Shown piece after piece: positions 63,936 to 64,000 of a DNA stretch of 64,000 bases (its first letter is position 1; each line of letters starts with the position of its first letter). The notes below the pieces were generated by a model, which did not search any database, was not told the origin of the DNA, and was given only the letters and a program-made list of their open reading frames with translations. The translations under genes and the position numbers were made by a program. This DNA is from Gemmatimonadota bacterium (lineage in GTDB: Bacteria > Gemmatimonadota > Gemmatimonadetes > Gemmatimonadales > Gemmatimonadaceae): assembly GCA_016714015.1 (NCBI GenBank), contig JADJNZ010000008.1, positions 62,001-126,000 on the forward strand, read 5' to 3'.

Positions 63936-64000
63936 CTCGTCACGGCTCGGTCACGTCCGGCGTCGCGCGCCGGCGCGTCATGCTACGGGCGCCAGCTCAA

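Noticed and set aside
63983..64000. C-terminal codons of an outer-membrane receptor (LSWRP then TAG) at the right edge
   Set aside because: Only five codons are visible, so it cannot be supported as a gene; only its likely terminator is listed.

Overview
The window is about 70% GC and gene-dense, with many 1-10 nt gene overlaps and GTG starts. It encodes a Gram-negative-type envelope (Kdo kinase-like and heptosyltransferase-like genes, porin, other outer-membrane proteins), menaquinone rather than ubiquinone style genes, a Sec-type clade II nitrous oxide reductase cluster, and carotenoid genes with a CruF-like hydratase. This combination best fits the phylum Gemmatimonadota. That assignment is an inference from protein content and composition, not from an rRNA gene, since none is present.

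Layout. 1-1964: secreted beta-solenoid-like protein (cut by the window start), anti-sigma factor and ECF sigma factor. 2018-6261: five overlapping genes, menG, ubiD-like, ubiA-like, ubiX-like and a phosphoesterase, which look like the late steps of menaquinone synthesis. 6265-15902 (minus strand): secreted protein, AraC regulator, GIY-YIG nuclease, mutM, purD, M48 protease, metB, DUF3179 protein and acyl-CoA ligase. 15972-22894 (plus): glmM-glmS amino-sugar pair, a large M28 peptidase, dtd and maf. 22916-30231: nitrous oxide region, with nsrR and a small membrane protein diverging from nosZ, a membrane protein, nosL, nosD, nosF, nosY and a cupredoxin. Two genes of this region carry frameshifts. 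30268-35217 (minus): trpE/pabB, an FHA-GAF-cyclase protein, a Kdo-kinase-like gene and a heptosyltransferase-like gene. 35266-40217 (plus): outer-membrane protein, PilB-type ATPase fused to a receiver domain, and a Nudix hydrolase. 40269-45164 (minus): acyltransferase, then engB, clpX, clpP and tig. 45312-48708 (minus): CruF-like, crtB and crtI, followed by tRNA-Leu(UAG). 48989-52644 (minus): HtrA protease and dnaK. 52805-53578: rhomboid protease. 53736-63834: a phosphate and polyphosphate island (PhoU-like DUF47, PiT transporter, ppk1, OprP-type porin, ppx, PstS-like protein, two lipoproteins).

Structural themes. Nearly every operon uses ATGA/GTGA stop-start overlaps, implying translational coupling. 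Several gene ends form GC-rich hairpins, the most extreme being a perfect 28-bp stem at 40216-40277. Short purine-strand repeats built from GGAAGGC/AGAAGGC words sit in at least six intergenic gaps. The strongest regulatory signal is a 23-bp 11-1-11 palindrome between nsrR and nosZ, matching the architecture of NsrR operators. No gap without a gene exceeds 300 bp. I saw no CRISPR array, insertion sequence, rRNA or replication origin.
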